44,561 nt of DNA from JBFJVD01 sp041624375 (GCA_041624375.1 JBFJVD010000003.1:1-44561), one strand, 5' to 3'. Shown: positions 17,176-25,564, numbered from the stretch's first letter. The notes: generated from the letters alone by a model not told the origin. A program made the numbers and translations.

Positions 17176-18126
17176 CTACTCCATTGCGCCCAAAACGAGC
17201 GACAGGAGGGCCATCCGCATCACCACGCCGTTGTAGGCCTCGATCCAGTAGCGCGCATGGCGCAGATCGTCCACATCGATGAGCAGCTCATCCATTCGTG
17301 GCAGCGAGTGCAGAATGATGGAATCGGATTTGGCCTTGCGCATGAGATCCGTGGTGACCTTGTAGTTGGCCGGGGTCAGGCCGATGTCACCGGTGCGCTC
17401 ATCGCGCGACTTGGTGTAGTCGGGCTGCACCACCGGCTCCATGTAGATCACGTCGGCCTCTGCGATGACCTGCTCGATATGTTCCACTTCCTGGTAGTTC
17501 AGATTGAGAACATCGAGCTCCTGCTTGAACTCGTCGGTCAGGGACATCTCTGGCGGGGCAATGTAGGAGGCCCGAATGTCGAACTGGCTCATCGCGTAGG
17601 AAATGGAATGCATGGTGCGCATGCGCATGTCGCCCACCAGGACGAAATGCAGGCCGTCGAGCCGGCCCAGTTCCTTGAAGATGGTGTACATGTCGGTGAG
17701 CACCTGCGTTGGGTGCTCGCCCCAGCCGTCGCCGGCGTTGATGACCGGGACGCTGGCCCAGCGGGCGGCCTCGGCCGGGGCACCTTGCTGGAAATGCCGC
17801 ATCACGATCACGTCGCCGTAGTACTCCAGCATGTGCACCGTGTCCTTGATCGACTCCTGATAGAAGTCACCGGCGCGAGTCATCTTGGCATCGGAGAAGC
17901 CCGTCACCTGCCCGCCCAAACGCAACATCGCGGCTTCGTGAGCCAAACGCGTGCGCGTGGAGGGCTGGTAGAAGGCGGTCACCAGAATCTTGTCTTTGAG
18001 CAGATCGCTGCGGCGCCGTTCCCGGGCGATCGGCGCCAATCGGTCGGCCACATCGAAGACCTGGAAGTATTCCCCACGCTCAAAACCCTTGAGCGAGAGA
18101 ATATCGCGGCCGGCAAAACTACGCAT
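17176..18126 (-). CDS. PyrB-like carbamoyltransferase with altered aspartate-side residues
   Basis: The 316-residue protein is clearly related to the aspartate transcarbamoylase catalytic chain. It keeps the carbamoyl-phosphate site: PSTRTR (55-60), R110/H111 in VMRH, HPTQ (138-141), R170 and HSLPRMDE (273-280). Compared by eye with E. coli PyrB, the 80s loop that supplies Ser80 and Lys84 reads RAGDFYQES (84-92) and has no lysine. The 230s region that supplies Arg229 and Gln231 reads EPVVQPDY (230-237) and lacks the RVQKER signature. No pyrI or other pyr gene is nearby. A ureido-compound carbamoyltransferase working with YgeW is therefore more likely than pyrimidine synthesis, though this is inference. 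ATG 18126 has AGGAG 11 nt upstream; a TTG at 18177 is in frame but unsupported. Confidence 0.88.
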   Translation of the reverse strand: MRSFAGRDILSLKGFERGEYFQVFDVADRLAPIARERRRSDLLKDKILVTAFYQPSTRTRLAHEAAMLRLGGQVTGFSDAKMTRAGDFYQESIKDTVHMLEYYGDVIVMRHFQQGAPAEAARWASVPVINAGDGWGEHPTQVLTDMYTIFKELGRLDGLHFVLVGDMRMRTMHSISYAMSQFDIRASYIAPPEMSLTDEFKQELDVLNLNYQEVEHIEQVIAEADVIYMEPVVQPDYTKSRDERTGDIGLTPANYKVTTDLMRKAKSDSIILHSLPRMDELLIDVDDLRHARYWIEAYNGVVMRMALLSLVLGAME

Positions 18127-18211
18127 GGGTGCACACTCCTGGTTCTTGAAGATTATTTGGTCGAAACGGATTGCCAAGATCTATACAGTCTTCGAGCAGG
18201 GCGCCTCCTCC

Positions 18212-18964
18212 TCAGGGAGATCGGCCCACCCGACGGACCACATGGAAGCGAAAGGTGCCGGGCAGGAAATAGCTAAACGAATGATCAATGGCCCGCCCCT
18301 CAAGGGTGTAGAGGCAAGCCTCCAGGCGGAGCAAGACATCGCCCCGCTTGATGTGCAGTTGCCGGGCGATGTCACGCGGCGCGGCGGTGGCGGAGATCTC
18401 GGCGCGCGAGTGGCCCAGGGCGATGTCGTCACGGCGCAGCAGCAGATCCAGCACCGACCCACGGAATCCGTCGGACAGTGCTTCGGGAGGGAGCAGGTCG
18501 TGGGGGATCACATCCAGCAGGAAAGCCGCCGGGCGCTGCTCTGCCAGGATCACCCGTGAGATTTCCAGCACAGTCCCCTCGTTTGTGGGCAATGCCAGAC
18601 AGCGATCGGCCGGGCCGGCGGGTCGCTCATGGATGGTGAGGGCGCCCATTTCCACCCGAAGGCCGCTGCGAGCCGCCAGCGTCTCAATGCTCTGAAGTTC
18701 CTCCAGCCCGCTCTCGATGACCTTGGGAGCCTGGGTGACATAGGTACCGACCCCGCGACGACGGACTATCCGGCCGCGGGCCTCGATGGGTCGCATAGCC
18801 TCGCGCAAGGTGGCACGCGAGACCCCGAGCTCACGGGCAAGCTCGGGCTCCGATGGCAGATATGCACCCGGCTCAAGCTCGTCAATAAGCTCGCCGAGCG
18901 CGGCAGCGGTTTGTTCGTAGAGCGGCTGCGGCCGAGTGCGGCGATTCCGCTTATTCCCTGCCAT
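18212..18964 (-). CDS. GntR family (HutC/UTRA) transcriptional regulator
   Basis: The 250-residue repressor-type protein has an N-terminal winged helix (LPSEPELARELGVSRATLRE, about 36-55, then a GTYV wing) and a C-terminal UTRA ligand domain (about 90-245, including a DVIPHDLLPPEALSDG stretch). UTRA regulators bind small metabolites from the pathway they control. It lies between adenine deaminase (8 bp upstream) and the PyrB-like gene (85 bp downstream), so it probably controls the surrounding purine genes, responding to a nucleobase or ureide. A candidate operator lies at 22237-22247. GAGGAGGG lies about 13 nt from ATG 18964, rather far. Confidence 0.93.
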   Translation of the reverse strand: MAGNKRNRRTRPQPLYEQTAAALGELIDELEPGAYLPSEPELARELGVSRATLREAMRPIEARGRIVRRRGVGTYVTQAPKVIESGLEELQSIETLAARSGLRVEMGALTIHERPAGPADRCLALPTNEGTVLEISRVILAEQRPAAFLLDVIPHDLLPPEALSDGFRGSVLDLLLRRDDIALGHSRAEISATAAPRDIARQLHIKRGDVLLRLEACLYTLEGRAIDHSFSYFLPGTFRFHVVRRVGRSP

Positions 18965-18972
18965 GCCCGGTT

Positions 18973-20766
18973 TCAGCCCTCCTCAACCACCGGAATGATC
19001 TCAAAGCGGTCCACATCCACCAGCCCCTTGTCTGAAATCCGAAGAGCCGGGATGACGACCAGCGCCAGCAGACTGAGCTGCATGTTGGCGTTGTTCAATG
19101 TACAACCGCAAGCGCGGAACCCTTCCAGGAGCTGCTCGGTCTTCCGGGCGACCACCTCTGCTCGCTCCTCCGACATCAGCCCGGCGATCGGCAGCTCGAC
19201 CAGCGCATCCACCTCCCCCTCCCGAACCACCACCATGCCACCGCCTGCCTTGGCCAGGGCATTGGCGGCAAGCGCCATGTTGGCCTCCTCGGTGCCAACC
19301 ACCAGCAGGTGATGCGAGTCGTGCGCCACGGTGGACGCCACAGCGCATGGAACAGTAAAGCCGAAGCCCTGCACCAGCCCGACACGGACCTCCCCGCTCC
19401 CCCGGTGGCGTTCCACCAGCGCCACTTTGGCCAAATCGCGCGTCAGATCAGGCCGGACGACTCCGTTGGGTGTGGCGACATCTAGCCTCAGATGGCGGGT
19501 GGGCGCCTGATTCTCGACAACGCCAATCACATGCACTTTCGCCGTCGGGTTGGCCCCGCTCTCCAGCCGGAAGTCATCGGCAACCAGCGGTCGGTTGATC
19601 CGGACCGAGGCCTTGGTTTCCGAGGGATAGTCGTATGCCGGCAACTCCAGCTGAAGCTGGCCCGCCTGCGCGGCCAGTGCTCCGCGAGCGATCACAGTAT
19701 CAATCTGGAGGGAGGGAAGATCGCTCACGATGAGAACATCGGCGTAGCGGCCGGGGGCAATTTGGCCAACATCACGAGCAACGCCAAAATGCTCGGCGGT
19801 ATTGATTGTCGCCATCTGCAGGGCCGTCATCGCATCCAGGCCCTGCTCGACGGCATGCCGGACAACACGGTCCATATGACCGTCATGAATCAGCGTGCCA
19901 GAATGGGTGTCGTCCGTCACCAGCAGGAAGTGTCGCGGATCGAGACCCTTCTCGGTAAGCGCACGCACCTGCTCGGCCACGTCGTACCAGGCCGAGCCGA
20001 GCCGAAGCATCGCCTTCATCCCTTGCCGGACGCGGGCGACCGCATCCTCTACCCGCGTCCCTTCATGGTCGTCCTCTGGCCCGCCGGCCACATAGCCATG
20101 GAAGGGCAGGCCAAGGTCGAGCGAGGCGTAGTGACCGCCGACCACTTTGCCTGCCAGCCGGGCTTCCGCCATCTCCGCGTGCATCTTGTCGTCGTTTTCA
20201 AAGACTCCGGGGAAGTTCATCATCTCGCCCAGGCCAATTACACCGGGCCACTGCATCGCCTCGGCCACCTCATCCGGTCCCAGGCTTGCTCCCGGCGTTT
20301 CGAGCCCAGGCGCCGAGGGCACGCAGGAGGGAACCTGCACCCAGACATGAATTGGTTGAAGGGCTGCCTCCTCCACCATGAGGCGCACCCCCTCGAGGCC
20401 CAGCACGTTGGCGATCTCGTGGGGGTCGATGAACATCCCGGTCGTTCCATGCGGCAGGACGGCTCGAACGAACTCCGTGATCGTCACCATGCCGGATTCA
20501 ACGTGCATGTGCCCGTCAAGGAGCCCGGGAACGAGGAAGCGATCCCGGGCGTCGAGAACCGTGGACTCGCTCCCGATGGTGTGATGGCCGTCTTCCCCGA
20601 CATATGCGATCCGATCGCCGCTGATGGCGATATCGGTGCCACTCAGGATCTCGCCAGATTGAACACAGACCCAGCGTCCATTTCGGATCACCAGGTCTGC
20701 TGCGCGACGGCCCATCGCGACATCGACCAAGCGCTGGGTGGTTTGCACCCACGCGTGCCGATCCAT
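18973..20766 (-). CDS. ade: Adenine deaminase
   Basis: This enzyme hydrolyses adenine to hypoxanthine and ammonia in the cytoplasm. The 597-residue protein matches the two-domain Ade family. An amidohydrolase barrel has the metal motif LDGHMHVESGM (about 82-92), FIDPHEIANVLG and DDTHSG. The Ade-specific C-terminal domain contains VASTVAHDSHHLLVVG and the GCTLNNANMQLSLLALVVIP end block. Length agrees with the family (about 580-600). ATG 20766 is preceded in frame by a TTG at 20769; AAAGGAG serves either. The gene follows 8-oxoguanine deaminase by about 40 bp and is probably co-transcribed with it and the regulator. Confidence 0.95.
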   Translation of the reverse strand: MDRHAWVQTTQRLVDVAMGRRAADLVIRNGRWVCVQSGEILSGTDIAISGDRIAYVGEDGHHTIGSESTVLDARDRFLVPGLLDGHMHVESGMVTITEFVRAVLPHGTTGMFIDPHEIANVLGLEGVRLMVEEAALQPIHVWVQVPSCVPSAPGLETPGASLGPDEVAEAMQWPGVIGLGEMMNFPGVFENDDKMHAEMAEARLAGKVVGGHYASLDLGLPFHGYVAGGPEDDHEGTRVEDAVARVRQGMKAMLRLGSAWYDVAEQVRALTEKGLDPRHFLLVTDDTHSGTLIHDGHMDRVVRHAVEQGLDAMTALQMATINTAEHFGVARDVGQIAPGRYADVLIVSDLPSLQIDTVIARGALAAQAGQLQLELPAYDYPSETKASVRINRPLVADDFRLESGANPTAKVHVIGVVENQAPTRHLRLDVATPNGVVRPDLTRDLAKVALVERHRGSGEVRVGLVQGFGFTVPCAVASTVAHDSHHLLVVGTEEANMALAANALAKAGGGMVVVREGEVDALVELPIAGLMSEERAEVVARKTEQLLEGFRACGCTLNNANMQLSLLALVVIPALRISDKGLVDVDRFEIIPVVEEG

Positions 20767-20808
20767 CAACCCTGAACTCCTTTCAACCGGCGAGCAGGGC
20801 CGCGCAAC

Positions 20809-22179
20809 TCAGGCGCCCTCGACCAATCTGGCGGCGGCGCGGTTGTGGCGCTCGACCAGATCGCCCAGCTCGAGCGTCCGCAAGCCCCCATCCACGACAA
20901 CCGGTTTTCCATGAACATACGCCTGGTCAACCTGGAGCGGGCTGCAGAACACGGCTGCCGCCACCGGATCATGCAGCGCGCCGGCATACTCCAACCGCTG
21001 GAGGTCGATAGCGATGAAATCGGCGCAGCGACCGGCTTCCAGCGCGCCGATGTCGGCCCGCCCCAATACGGCCGCGCCCCCCAGCGTCGCCATTTCGAGC
21101 GCCTGTCGGGCGCTGAGCATAACCGAGTCGCTCTGGCCCAGGCCCGCGGCAAGCCGAGCGATGAGCATCGCCTGGCGCGCTTCGGCCAGCATGTGCGAGC
21201 TGTCGTTGCTCGCCGACCCATCGACCCCGAGCCCCACTTTCACCCCGGCGCCGAGATAGCCCAGCACGGGCGCGATCCCTGAGGCCAGCCGCATGTTCGA
21301 CGAAGGGCAGTGCGCCACCCCGATCCCAGCCGCAGCCATCCGGTCAATCTCAGCCGGGTTGATGTGCACGGCATGTGCAAACCAGACATCGTCACCACCC
21401 CAATCGAGGCCTTCCGCGAAGGCAAGCGGTCGTTGACCGAAGTGCTCCAGACAGAAGGCTTCTTCGTCCAGGGTCTCGGCAAGATGGGTGTGCAGCCGGA
21501 CCCCGTAGGCTCTCGCTAGGGCAGCCGATTCGCGCATCAGATCCGGCGTGACGGAGAAGGGCGAGCAGGGCGCGACGACGATTCGGAGCATGGACCCCGG
21601 TGCGGCGTCGTGATAGGTTTCGATCAGGCGGCGCGTCTCCTCAAGAATCGCTTCTTCTGACTCGACGATGCGGTCCGGCGGAAGCCCGCCATCACTCTCT
21701 CCAAGGCTCATCGAGCCGCGCGAGGCGTGAAAGCGCAGACCAACCTCGCCGGCGCCGGCGATCGAATCATCGAGTCGGCTGCCGTTCGGAAAGAGATAGA
21801 GGTGATCGGAAGCGGTGGTGCAGCCCGAAAGGGCCAGTTCCGCCAGTCCGAGCTGGGTCGAAATGTGGATGTCGTCCGGGCGAAGTTCTGCCCACATGGG
21901 ATACAGCGTCTGGAGCCAGCCGAAAAGCTCGGCGTCTTGGGCTGCGGGGACAGCCCGCGTCAAAGTCTGGTACAGGTGATGATGCGTGTTGACAAGACCG
22001 GGAAGGATCAGGTGGCCGTTGAGATCGAGGATTTCGTCAGCAGACTCAGGCAGCGTTTCGCTGGCGCCCACCTGCTCGATCCAGCCGTCGCGGGCAAAAA
22101 GACCTCCATCGGAGATTTCGCGACGCTCCCCATCCATCGTCACCAGGACAGCCGCGTTACGGACCAGTAGCGTCGGCAT
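20809..22179 (-). CDS. 8-oxoguanine deaminase (SsnA/atrazine-chlorohydrolase-like amidohydrolase)
   Basis: The 456-residue amidohydrolase has NTHHHLYQTLTRA (64-76; metal histidines 66-68), the histidine blocks RLHTHLAETLDEEA and FAHAVHINPAEI, and the Asp region GLGVDGSASNDSSHM. The AAQDAELFGWLQTLYPMWA block and the SNMRLASGIAPVLGYL block are those I associate with 8-oxoguanine deaminases of the PA0142 type, which form urate from 8-oxoguanine. Guanine deaminase or SsnA-like activity is the alternative. Urate as product would feed the rest of this region directly. ATG 22179 has GGGAGG 4 nt upstream and a good promoter at 22204-22232, so this is probably the first gene of the catabolic unit. Confidence 0.85.
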   Translation of the reverse strand: MPTLLVRNAAVLVTMDGERREISDGGLFARDGWIEQVGASETLPESADEILDLNGHLILPGLVNTHHHLYQTLTRAVPAAQDAELFGWLQTLYPMWAELRPDDIHISTQLGLAELALSGCTTASDHLYLFPNGSRLDDSIAGAGEVGLRFHASRGSMSLGESDGGLPPDRIVESEEAILEETRRLIETYHDAAPGSMLRIVVAPCSPFSVTPDLMRESAALARAYGVRLHTHLAETLDEEAFCLEHFGQRPLAFAEGLDWGGDDVWFAHAVHINPAEIDRMAAAGIGVAHCPSSNMRLASGIAPVLGYLGAGVKVGLGVDGSASNDSSHMLAEARQAMLIARLAAGLGQSDSVMLSARQALEMATLGGAAVLGRADIGALEAGRCADFIAIDLQRLEYAGALHDPVAAAVFCSPLQVDQAYVHGKPVVVDGGLRTLELGDLVERHNRAAARLVEGA

Positions 22180-22203
22180 GGACCTCCCTTAGAGCATACG
22201 GCG

Positions 22204-22232
22204 AGTTTAACACCGGAACGCGCCGGCGTCAA
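22204..22232 (-). promoter_or_regulatory. Promoter of the purine-catabolism unit
   Basis: On the minus strand TTGACG (22227-22232, five of six consensus bases) and TAAACT (22204-22209, four of six) are 17 bp apart. The predicted transcript start lies about 18 nt before the 8-oxoguanine deaminase ATG. The remaining non-coding DNA up to the folD stop at 22325 contains the palindrome listed next and nothing else I can support. Confidence 0.6.
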
Positions 22233-22236
22233 TTAA

Positions 22237-22247
22237 TTGTCTGACAA
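22237..22247. promoter_or_regulatory. Candidate GntR operator palindrome
   Basis: TTGTC-T-GACAA is a perfect odd palindrome just 4 bp upstream of the -35 hexamer. It overlaps a second perfect palindrome, CAATTAATTG, at 22230-22239. Its form resembles UTRA-type GntR operators (compare TGGTCTAGACCA for DasR). The regulator at 18212-18964 is the obvious candidate to bind it. I saw no second copy elsewhere in the region, which weakens the case. Confidence 0.4.
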
Positions 22248-22324
22248 AGGGCGGAACCGATTGCTTTGCAGTTGATGAACCCCGACCGCCCGGATGCACC
22301 CTGGCTATCGCGGGGCGCTTCTGG

Positions 22325-23215
22325 CTACCCTGCCTCGGGATCTACGGTCCGCCGTGCGGCGAGAAGTGTATTTTCCAGCAACATGGCAATCGTCATCGGA
22401 CCCACGCCGCCAGGAACCGGCGTGATCGCGCCGGCGATCCGGGTTGCCTCGTCGAAGGCAACATCCCCGGCGAGGCGGTAGCCGCGCTCGCGGCTCCCAT
22501 CCTCCACCCGGTTGATGCCGACGTCGATGACGACGGCGCCGGGTTTGATCCAATCTCCTCGGACCATTTCAGGCCGCCCGATCGCAGCCACCAGGAGGTC
22601 GGCCTGGCGCGTGACCTCCGGGAGATCCCGGGTGCGGGAATGACAGACGGTCACGGTCGCATTCGCACCCACCAGCAGCAGCGCCGTTGGCATGCCGACA
22701 ATATTGGAGCGCCCAAGGACAACAGCTTGGGCACCTTCGATGGCCGCACCGCTCTCTTCGAGGAGGACCATGATTCCGCGCGGGGTGCACGGTGTGAATC
22801 GCGGCGTACGCCCCTTCTGCGCCAAACGCCCCAGATTGATTGGGTGGAACCCGTCGACATCCTTGTCCAGCTGGACGGCTAGGAGCACCGTCTCTTCCTG
22901 CAGATGGGTAGGCAGTGGAAGCTGAATCAGAATCCCATGCACACTCGTATCTGCGTTGAGCTGCTGGACGAGAGTGAGCAGTTCCTCCTGGCGGATGTCC
23001 GCCGGAAGCTCATGTCCGGTCGATTCAATGCCAGCCTCCGCACAGGCCTTACGTTTGGCGCGTACATAGGTATGCGATGCCGGATCGTCGCCCACCAGAA
23101 CCGTCGCCAGTCCCGGGCGGGGCCCCCCTGAGTCGATGAGAGCCTGCACCCCTTCGGCCACCGCCGCTCTGCGGCGTCCAGCGATCTCCCGCCCGTCGAT
23201 AATCTTGGCGGTCAT
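22325..23215 (-). CDS. folD: Bifunctional methylene-THF dehydrogenase / methenyl-THF cyclohydrolase
   Basis: This enzyme interconverts methylene-, methenyl- and formyl-tetrahydrofolate in the cytoplasm with NADP. The 296-residue protein has all four catalytic residues at the numbering of E. coli FolD: Y50 and K54 in TYVRAKRKACAE, Q98 in ILIQLPLP and D121 in DKDVDGFHP. It also has the dinucleotide-binding VVLGRSNIVGMP and the C-terminal PVPGGVGPMT. Start ATG 23215 follows a purine-rich AAGGAGAGG. It lies just upstream of the purine promoter and could be housekeeping or a supplier of one-carbon units released during purine breakdown. The 261 bp upstream to 23476 hold no gene. Confidence 0.97.
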   Translation of the reverse strand: MTAKIIDGREIAGRRRAAVAEGVQALIDSGGPRPGLATVLVGDDPASHTYVRAKRKACAEAGIESTGHELPADIRQEELLTLVQQLNADTSVHGILIQLPLPTHLQEETVLLAVQLDKDVDGFHPINLGRLAQKGRTPRFTPCTPRGIMVLLEESGAAIEGAQAVVLGRSNIVGMPTALLLVGANATVTVCHSRTRDLPEVTRQADLLVAAIGRPEMVRGDWIKPGAVVIDVGINRVEDGSRERGYRLAGDVAFDEATRIAGAITPVPGGVGPMTIAMLLENTLLAARRTVDPEAG

Positions 23216-23476
23216 CTACCTCTCCTTGTTTCCTTCAGGATCAATCCGCGAAGACGGCCGCCGGCCACCCCGGCAACCATCATGGACCAGACAGGCGCGT
23301 CCAGCAGGAGCCAAGTGGCCTTGTTCTGTGCGCAAATCGTCCTGCTCAGGGGCAACCGGAGCGAACCATTCCTTGCCGGGTTAAAAGCGGATCAGGAACC
23401 CGGGCAACCTGAGCCATTTCCCCGGCGAGCAACTGAATGTCGATTGGAGCGGCATTGGGCTGCGACCGAACGGGCG

Positions 23477-25564
23477 CTACGGCCGCCAGACGGGATCGAA
23501 GTCGAGTCCCATATCCGAAGAGAGTTCACTGTAGACGGTGCAGCTCTCCGAGATGATGGCGATGTCGTGATTGGTCCCGCTGGGCCAGGTCTCAAAGGCA
23601 ATCCAGCGACCGTCGACGGACCAGGCGGGTTCGGCCATCGGCTGGGTCGAGAAGCGACCTTCAGGGCAAATCCGCTGCTCGGGGACACCGCGATCCTCGA
23701 AACGGGCGGCGACCAGACGGGGGACACCGCTAATCTCGCGCTCGAAGAGTACCAACCCATTGCCGGACCAGTCTGAGAACCCTGCGTTGTCCGCCCCCGT
23801 GCGCGAGAAGCGCTGGGCGTTCTCGCCGAAATCGGGCATGAACCAGATCTCGGACACTCCCGAACGCCAGGTGGTGAACATGAGCTGGGTACCGGTCGGC
23901 GACCAGGCGGCCTGGCTTTCATGCGCCGAATTCGAGCTGACATTCGTTACGGTGCCGGAGGAAAGCTCGAGAACGTAAATTTGCGGGCGGCCATCACGGA
24001 GCGAAGTGAAGGCGATCCGTTCGCCGTCCGGCGACCAGGCGGGGTCGTAGTCGCCGCCGGGTGCTGTCGGCAGCGGCGCAATGCCGGTGCCGTCGACATT
24101 CATCACCCACAGGCTCGAGCCGGGATACTGCTGCTGGTTGCCTCGGCAGGGGGAGGTGAAGACCAGCCGCTGGCCGTCCGGGGACCAATCGGGCTGGCAG
24201 GCTCCATCGGGGAGCTTCGTCAGCTGAACCAGGCCCTCACCATCGACATTGATCAAGAAGATCTGCGGAATGCCCGTGCGATTGGAGGCGAACGCCAGCT
24301 GACCGACGCCGCCGCCGGTCGGCGTCACTTCGGCGGTGACGGCCGGCGTCTCCGTCGGCGCATCCGTGGGCTCGGCTGTGGGCGGCTCGGTGGCGCTCAA
24401 AGTCGGCGTGGCGGTCGGATCGAAGACGACGACAGCTGCCGTTTCGCTCGGCAAGGCCGTCGGGGTATCCGTTTCGGTGGCCGCTGGTCCACTGCCCCCG
24501 CCGCCGAACAACGCCGCAACTCGGGCGTCGAAATCTGGCGTAGCGTAGGCAGCGCCGGCGACAACCAGAAGCAGAGTCACCAGCAGAACGGCGACCACCG
24601 GCCAGCGGCGGGGAGGGCCTGAAGCGGACATCGCTCCGTTGGGCAGCTGGGTGGTGGCCACCGCGCGCCCTGCCCCGATCATGGTTCGCTCGAGGTAGGG
24701 GTAGTTGCGGATCATCGTCGGCTGACTTGAGTCTGCAGCAGTCGAAAGCGCGGCGGCGAACTCGGCCACGGTCTGGTAACGATCTTCCGCCTTGACCTTG
24801 AGCGAGCGCTCGACCGAGCGTGCCACCTTGGGGGAGACCAGGTTGCTGTGGTCACGCACCGGCGTGAGCACCTCGCGACCCATGGCGCGCTCAAGCGAGT
24901 CCTCCGGCACCTTGGCCGTGAGGGCAGCGTACATGGTGGCCCCCACCGAATAGATGTCGGTGCGCGGATCGGTTCGGCCGGTCCCGTACTGCTCGGGCGG
25001 CGAAAAGCCAGGCGTCATCGCCTTGGCGCCCGTGGTCGTTGATCCCGATTCGTCGACCACCTTCGCCAACCCGAAGTCGACCAGCATGGCGCGGCCGTCC
25101 GGGGTGATCTTGATATTGCCGGGTTTTACATCGCGGTGCAGGATCGGTGGGACTCGGGTGTGGAGGTAGGAGAGGGCATCACAGATCTCAAGAAACCAGG
25201 GGATGGCCTCCTGCTCCTGCACCGGCCCATCCCGTTCCAGCCGCTCGCGCAGGTCTTCGCCGGCGATGAAGTCCATGACCAGGTATTGACCCTGGCCGTC
25301 GATGACAAAGTGATCAGTCACCCGTGGAAGGTTCGGGTGCCGCAGGCTGGCCAGTATCGTCGCCTCTCGCCGGAATTGGCGCGCGTACTCTTCTGTCGAA
25401 AACAGGTTCTCCTTAACGGCAACCTCGACACTCAGGTTGATGTCAAAGGCGCGGTACACCGCGCCCATGCCGCCCTGACCAAGGACCTCTTCGATACGGT
25501 AGCGATTATGGAGAACCGTCTCCGTCTTCAGGGGCATATGAAAGGGACCCAACGTGAACTTCAT
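23477..25564 (-). CDS. Membrane Ser/Thr protein kinase with extracellular TolB-like propeller
   Basis: The 695-residue PknB-type kinase has a glycine loop GQGGMGAVYRAF (29-40), the ATP lysine K51 in VAVKEN, HRDVKPGN (143-150) and DFG (163-165). A juxtamembrane region and one transmembrane helix (VVAVLLVTLLLVVAGAAYA, about 323-341) follow. Then comes a Thr/Pro-rich stalk and about five PD40/TolB-type blades (LAFASNRTG, DWSPDGQRLVFTS, AWSPDGERIAFTS and others) outside the cell. The kinase is cytoplasmic and the propeller probably senses or binds an external ligand. ATG 25564 and ATG 25537 are both possible starts; the kinase core begins just after the second. Neither has a good Shine-Dalgarno site. 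Confidence 0.92.
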   Translation of the reverse strand: MKFTLGPFHMPLKTETVLHNRYRIEEVLGQGGMGAVYRAFDINLSVEVAVKENLFSTEEYARQFRREATILASLRHPNLPRVTDHFVIDGQGQYLVMDFIAGEDLRERLERDGPVQEQEAIPWFLEICDALSYLHTRVPPILHRDVKPGNIKITPDGRAMLVDFGLAKVVDESGSTTTGAKAMTPGFSPPEQYGTGRTDPRTDIYSVGATMYAALTAKVPEDSLERAMGREVLTPVRDHSNLVSPKVARSVERSLKVKAEDRYQTVAEFAAALSTAADSSQPTMIRNYPYLERTMIGAGRAVATTQLPNGAMSASGPPRRWPVVAVLLVTLLLVVAGAAYATPDFDARVAALFGGGGSGPAATETDTPTALPSETAAVVVFDPTATPTLSATEPPTAEPTDAPTETPAVTAEVTPTGGGVGQLAFASNRTGIPQIFLINVDGEGLVQLTKLPDGACQPDWSPDGQRLVFTSPCRGNQQQYPGSSLWVMNVDGTGIAPLPTAPGGDYDPAWSPDGERIAFTSLRDGRPQIYVLELSSGTVTNVSSNSAHESQAAWSPTGTQLMFTTWRSGVSEIWFMPDFGENAQRFSRTGADNAGFSDWSGNGLVLFEREISGVPRLVAARFEDRGVPEQRICPEGRFSTQPMAEPAWSVDGRWIAFETWPSGTNHDIAIISESCTVYSELSSDMGLDFDPVWRP

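Noticed and set aside
15809..17236. Plus-strand open frame of 475 codons
   Set aside because: Antisense to carbamate kinase and YgeW; His-rich, low-complexity translation with no domain.
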